Source of the DNA: Dactylellina haptotyla
Taxonomy: Eukaryota > Ascomycota > Orbiliomycetes > Orbiliales > Orbiliaceae
Direction: 5' to 3'
DNA: 64,000 nt
Assembly: GCA_031310005.1 (NCBI GenBank)
Contig: CM062385.1
Coordinates: 1,054,001 to 1,118,000 of the forward strand
Shown here: positions 59,951 to 64,000 of the stretch, piece after piece
Layout of the letters: each line of letters opens with the position of its first letter
Numbering within the stretch: position 1 is the stretch's first letter
Program-made: the position numbers and the translations under genes
Notes under the pieces: model-generated
Told to the model about the DNA's origin: nothing
Seen by the model: the letters and a program-made list of their open reading frames with translations, nothing else
Database searches by the model: none

Positions 59951-62501
59951 TTATACATCCACCGGGATAAAGACGTCTTTTAGCTTATACTCACTCTTTG
60001 GATTCTCCGCCGCTTTCTCTGGATCAACAGCAGTGTCCATGGTGCTCCCATCAGAGTCTCGTTTTTGAAGTTCGGCGTCACAAATGTAAGGGCATGTTTT
60101 CTTTGCGCCAAACATAGAATCACCTGTGCAGCTAGTTCCATAAACTTCAACTGCAACTACTGTGATGGTCATGCCAACTGTAACCGAGATGAGCTGAAGG
60201 GAGTTAAGGCGGTCACCAGCAGCGGGCAAACAGAGCCAAATGATGCAGATCAACATTCTATATGCCAACCGGTATTTTTTTGCTAATCTCTGTCGGTGGA
60301 GTTCCTTGTGCAGATGCGAAATAGATATCAAAGACATGCTAAATAGTGCCACAGCTACTCACAGATTGCAAATTTATAATTAGCAAATAAACTGGAAATA
60401 GATGTAGAAATTCATACCGAGGCCACCACAATAAAACCATCTAAGAGCGTCTTCAACATGCTCAAAACTCTTCTCTTCGTAAGTGTGATATAGATCGTGT
60501 ATATCGGTGTTTGGTATCTCATGTGCCAGAACTAGTTTCGAAAGACCAGCTCCTCCAATGGTGAAACCAAGGACAAAGAGTAGATGCGCATTAACCCAAA
60601 GGAAAGCGGACCAAACTTTACGCCGAATGGCGTGGAGTTCGTGTCCAGCCCCATCGATATCAAAATAGATAGCATTGAAGCAATATGCCTGGACCAGTCC
60701 AAGAAGCGCTTTACCCAGAAATCCATTGATTCCAAAACTTGCAGTGTTTTGATAGAGCAAAGCTACAACAGAGTAGCCGAATACCAATGTGACAAAGGCA
60801 CCCATCCGCTCAGTTTTATGCTCAATATTTAACGCTATTTAACAGGAGTTAGCGAAGATTCCTTAGCCAGATAGATTGATTTTATCAATATTATAGACGG
60901 CTAAACTCACCTGGATAGAACTCGAACCTTTTCTGGATTGCATCGCTCCATTTCTTAGGAATAAACGGGAAACCACGCATGCCCCATACAAGAACCGTAG
61001 GTAATGTAAGATCTAAATAAATAGAATGATTAGATTCAGTTACTCTGTCGTTGCCTTTTCATCTGGATATCGACCTACCCAAGAATATCGCAATCCAAAT
61101 CAAAGCTTGTCGATTAGGTTCCTCAACATATATACTACCAATCCATATTGCAGAAGGAATTGCGATTACAACTGCGTTTCCGTACAAAGTAGATTTCACC
61201 ATTGGAATTAGGAAACCGCCAACAACCCTAAATAGAAAACGTCAAATCCATCGCACGCAAAACTATAGGTAGTCTCGAACTCTTACATTGCAAGGGCGGT
61301 GAAAAGGCGGGCCGTTAGATAGAAAGCAACCATTTGTATGTAGGTTGTTGTTTCCAGGAGGAAGATATTCGTCGTGTAACCGAATAAGCAAGCAAGGACG
61401 AAAAGGATACCCCCACGTTGAACCAAGTCATCTAATTATGAATATTAAAATACCGATTCCGAGTCAATGGTCGGCCAAATAGATGACGCTTACCTGTTTC
61501 GAACCAACTAACGATTAAACCGATATCGTTCCACAATTTATAAGTGGGAATCATAGCAATCTTTGAAAATACAAAATTAGTACCAGTGCAAATCTTTTTT
61601 TGAACAATGTGATCCAGTTTTTGACTTACACAGAAGTAAAGGAAGGCTTTAGCAGATGGCTCTTCAGAGGCTCGGTCACCGATGATTGCGAGGATGCCGA
61701 CATAGAGCAGGTCTACCTAAGTTTAGAAACGGATTGAATAAGACTTAGATTCCTTACACATACCAACAAATAGTTCGAAGCTAGCGACCTCCTCGCGTTC
61801 GCTTGCTCTCCAGAGGAGACCCTTATGGAAATATTGACGGATAACAGGGCGCCTATGGTTATATTACAAGGCCATTAGTATCTTAATTGCTCCAGAACTT
61901 AGATATTTGATAAGCATAAGATATCTGCTTACTTCCAAATAGGTATTGTTGTTGATATTGCGACCTCCTCTTTGCGCTGGCCTGGTAAATGGGTTCTGAG
62001 ATTGGCCGAGTATCCAAACTTGCCAAAATTGGCCTCAAGATGTACCTCGCGCTGGGTGAGAGATTGGAGGTCTTGCGATATGGCGTCCATTTGGATCTAT
62101 ACAGTAATCCTTTAAGCCAATATCCTCTACATAGTAGCGACATAGTAGTATTTCCAATTATGAGAACTCTGGGCTTACCTGGAGCTTTTCCATTTCTTCA
62201 AATACATCTGGGTGGCGGCTACGCAACGCATCTTTCAAAGTCTCGTGATACCTTTTAGAATCGTTGAGAGCGGAGAGCTAAAAGGGGTGGTTGAGATTAG
62301 TCTCCAAACAAGTCGATTATTCCGATATGTGCGATAATTCGATAACCTCCAGAGATGTCTTACATGGTCCGATGAGCCGTGAACTGTAAAATTGAACTCC
62401 GGGTCGGTATGCGACTCCTGAAGTCGTAAAAGGTGGTCTTCGTCTTTAGCGACATGGAGCTGACGGCCATCGGATAGTTTGATCGATTTATGTGGTAACA
62501 T
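59951..62501 (-). CDS. LtrA-family multi-pass membrane protein (low temperature requirement A)
   Basis: Eleven exons: 62364-62501, 62179-62277, 61933-62096, 61764-61852, 61630-61712, 61494-61560, 61287-61431, 61079-61227, 60911-61012, 60418-60834 and 59951-60354. They encode 618 aa. A soluble N-terminal region of about 160 aa leads to the LtrA signature EVASFELFVDLLYVGILAIIGDRASEEP-like block, then YKLWNDI, WFETDDLVQR and EHKTERMGAFVTLVFGYS. About ten membrane helices follow, with a hydrophilic tail. LtrA was named from Listeria; its transport or enzymatic role is not established, and fungal members are uncharacterised. The start is the ATG of MLPHKSIKL; an overlapping frame upstream is not in phase with it, so an extra 5' exon cannot be excluded. 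The last acceptor is again a doublet (GAG, TAG), either in frame. Confidence 0.9.
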
Positions 62502-63915
62502 CCCGCCGGATGGTGGAGACGAGATAGAATTCGCGCCTCAGATCTTTGAGCCTCAGTTTGAATGCCGATTCTTCGTCGCTGGAGACTCGTGGTCCGGGTT
62601 GTATTCTACGATTTGAATATGCTGTGGAATCGTCTAGTTTGGGCTCCGAATCGATCCCCGACGTAAGCGTCACACCTAGCACTTTTCACCGGATGGCTTC
62701 GTGAATGCGTCTCCCAGCCCTTTTATAGGACTGGACCAGAGATTGGTGTTTGGGTTTGGAAACGGCCAAGGATGAAAAATGCTACCACGGGCGTTCACTA
62801 ATCAGCCCAGGCGACAACTTAGCGCGACGATAACAAGCATCCACAAGCACATCTAAGCATAGACAAGACCCCGAGGAGCCCTGAACTCTTTCTGGACTTT
62901 CCTAGCTTTGGCGCAAATCTTCTAGCTCCCAGCGGGACAGAAAGGACTGGGCCAATGGTTGGGAGGCATTTCAGACAGCGTGGGATGCAATGTTTTTCGC
63001 CAAGCGCATGTTTCTCAGTTGGCTGCATAACGTTACTAAACTTCTAGCGGACGAGAGACCAAATTTGATATTGCCAGCCATTTCCTCGGGCTTGGCTTCA
63101 TGGCAAGGTAATATTGGTAATCAGCGGTAGCAGGTAAACGCTTCATAATGTCCATCCTTCTCTGAACTCCATCGCCAAAGAGGAAGATATCTAGAGCCTT
63201 TCCGCGTCACCTCCGTTGGCCCCTACCGCAATTTCTGCCATCTCGAACCTTTCTCGAAATTTTGTGAGTCGTGGCTCCTGTCGAGGAATCTCGCCAAGCG
63301 TCTAAATCGATGGGAATCCCTGGACGAACGCCGGACTATTAACCGAGTCCGTGACGAGGCTAATAAACGTCTATCCCAAATGCATCTTAGTAATGCTCAC
63401 ATTTGCGAATCGGCAGTTAGCGTCCCCGTTTCAAAGTTCTCAGTCTCCGTTAGTTTCGTTAGTCAGCCTCGGTGTTGTCTTCTCCATAAATTATGTCAGA
63501 CTGTTGGTGCTTCGTAATAACCCAAGAGCCCTATTTGGCTTTGCAACCAGCGCTGGTGGTTCATGCGCTTGTAATACCAAGCCTTTTATCTCTCCGTCTC
63601 ACACATCGGCCGGCTCGCCTACAGAGAAGAGTACGCAGCACCTCACAACCTCGAACCAGCAATCTAACTGAAGCACTCGCGAATTTCGGCAAGATGGAAT
63701 TAAATCCGAGCCTAGGCCGGACTTTCGCCCTCCGCGAGAACCAAATAGCAGGTCCACACGGAGTAAGACGAAAATGCAGTTCCGTACCTGCATTTGAAAG
63801 AACCGTTTCTTGATGATCCCCCTATAAACGTTAACTAACAAAAGTCACGACGACGTGTCAAATGTTGAAAACACCGCGCGCTTGATACCTTGGATAAATA
63901 TTGGTAATAACCACA
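62502..63915. other. divergent intergenic region
   Basis: 1.4 kb between the LtrA gene start and the start of the edge gene. Short frames only. The promoter-like AT content rises in the last 100 bp before 63916. Confidence 0.5.
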
Positions 63916-64000
63916 ATGGCGATCTTAAGGATCTTGGGCCTCGTGTTTCTCACTTATTCTCTCTCTCAAATCTTTAAACTTCTCAAAAATCTCCAGAAGG
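63916..64000 (+). CDS. 5' end of a membrane-anchored protein, possibly a cytochrome P450 (partial)
   Basis: An ATG opens a frame that is still open at the window edge after 28 codons. It starts MAILRILGLVFLTYSLSQ and continues with a basic, amphipathic stretch (KLLKNLQK). A hydrophobic anchor of about 18 residues followed by a basic N-[LI]-x-K stretch is how many microsomal fungal P450s begin, but other signal-anchored proteins look alike. No P450 core motif lies inside the window. Confidence 0.4.
   Translation, partial: MAILRILGLVFLTYSLSQIFKLLKNLQK

Overview
The window reads as nuclear DNA of a filamentous ascomycete (Pezizomycotina; class not resolved). Most introns are 50-80 bp with GT..AG ends and CTAAC/CTGAC-like branch sites. 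Intergenic stretches run 0.2-7 kb. The gene families are fungal: GH114, the fungal surface GT2, a Zn2Cys6 regulator with a Fungal_trans_2-type C-terminus, a New1/Elf1 ABCF protein, the methylcitrate cycle and a RID/Masc1/DmtA DNA methyltransferase. I found 17 complete protein genes and one partial gene at the right edge. No rRNA, convincing tRNA, CRISPR array or intact transposon was seen. Exon models were assembled by hand; every model closes in frame from ATG to stop.

Left part (1-24 kb), surface polysaccharide enzymes: a membrane-anchored GH114 (1057-2139, +), a multi-pass GT2 glycosyltransferase (4682-7816, -), a membrane-anchored GH16 glucanase-like protein (14023-15422, -) and a membrane-anchored GH3 beta-glucosidase with 14 exons (18895-22561, +). 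All three hydrolases carry one N-terminal membrane helix and no cleavable signal peptide. A dienelactone hydrolase-family protein follows (22877-23974, -).

Middle part (24-39 kb): a small glycine-rich membrane protein (24595-25098, +), a New1/Elf1-type ABCF ATPase (25737-29287, -), an NAD-type short-chain dehydrogenase (30332-31346, -), a GSI/FluG-type glutamine synthetase-like enzyme (33316-34994, +) and a Zn2Cys6 regulator (35908-38644, -).

A gene-poor stretch of about 7.2 kb (38.6-45.8 kb) precedes an APC-family amine/amino-acid permease (45843-47939, +). Next comes a same-strand block of 2-methylcitrate dehydratase (48098-50048, -), 2-methylcitrate synthase (50726-52502, -) and an MSC7-type membrane-anchored aldehyde dehydrogenase (52866-55088, -). 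The first two are consecutive steps of the methylcitrate cycle, which disposes of propionyl-CoA. An 80-residue secreted protein (55455-55762, -) lies beside them.

Right part: a RID/Masc1/DmtA-type cytosine-C5 methyltransferase (57117-59748, +) converges on an LtrA-family membrane protein (59951-62501, -). A possible cytochrome P450 starts at 63916 and runs off the edge.

The points most worth checking are: a 7-nt microexon in the aldehyde dehydrogenase that completes its catalytic-Asn codon; the methyltransferase with its divergent motif VI and its possible link to RIP; the cluster of anchored wall enzymes; the mcsA-mcdA tandem; and the small secreted protein with a 17-bp tandem repeat just upstream of its start.
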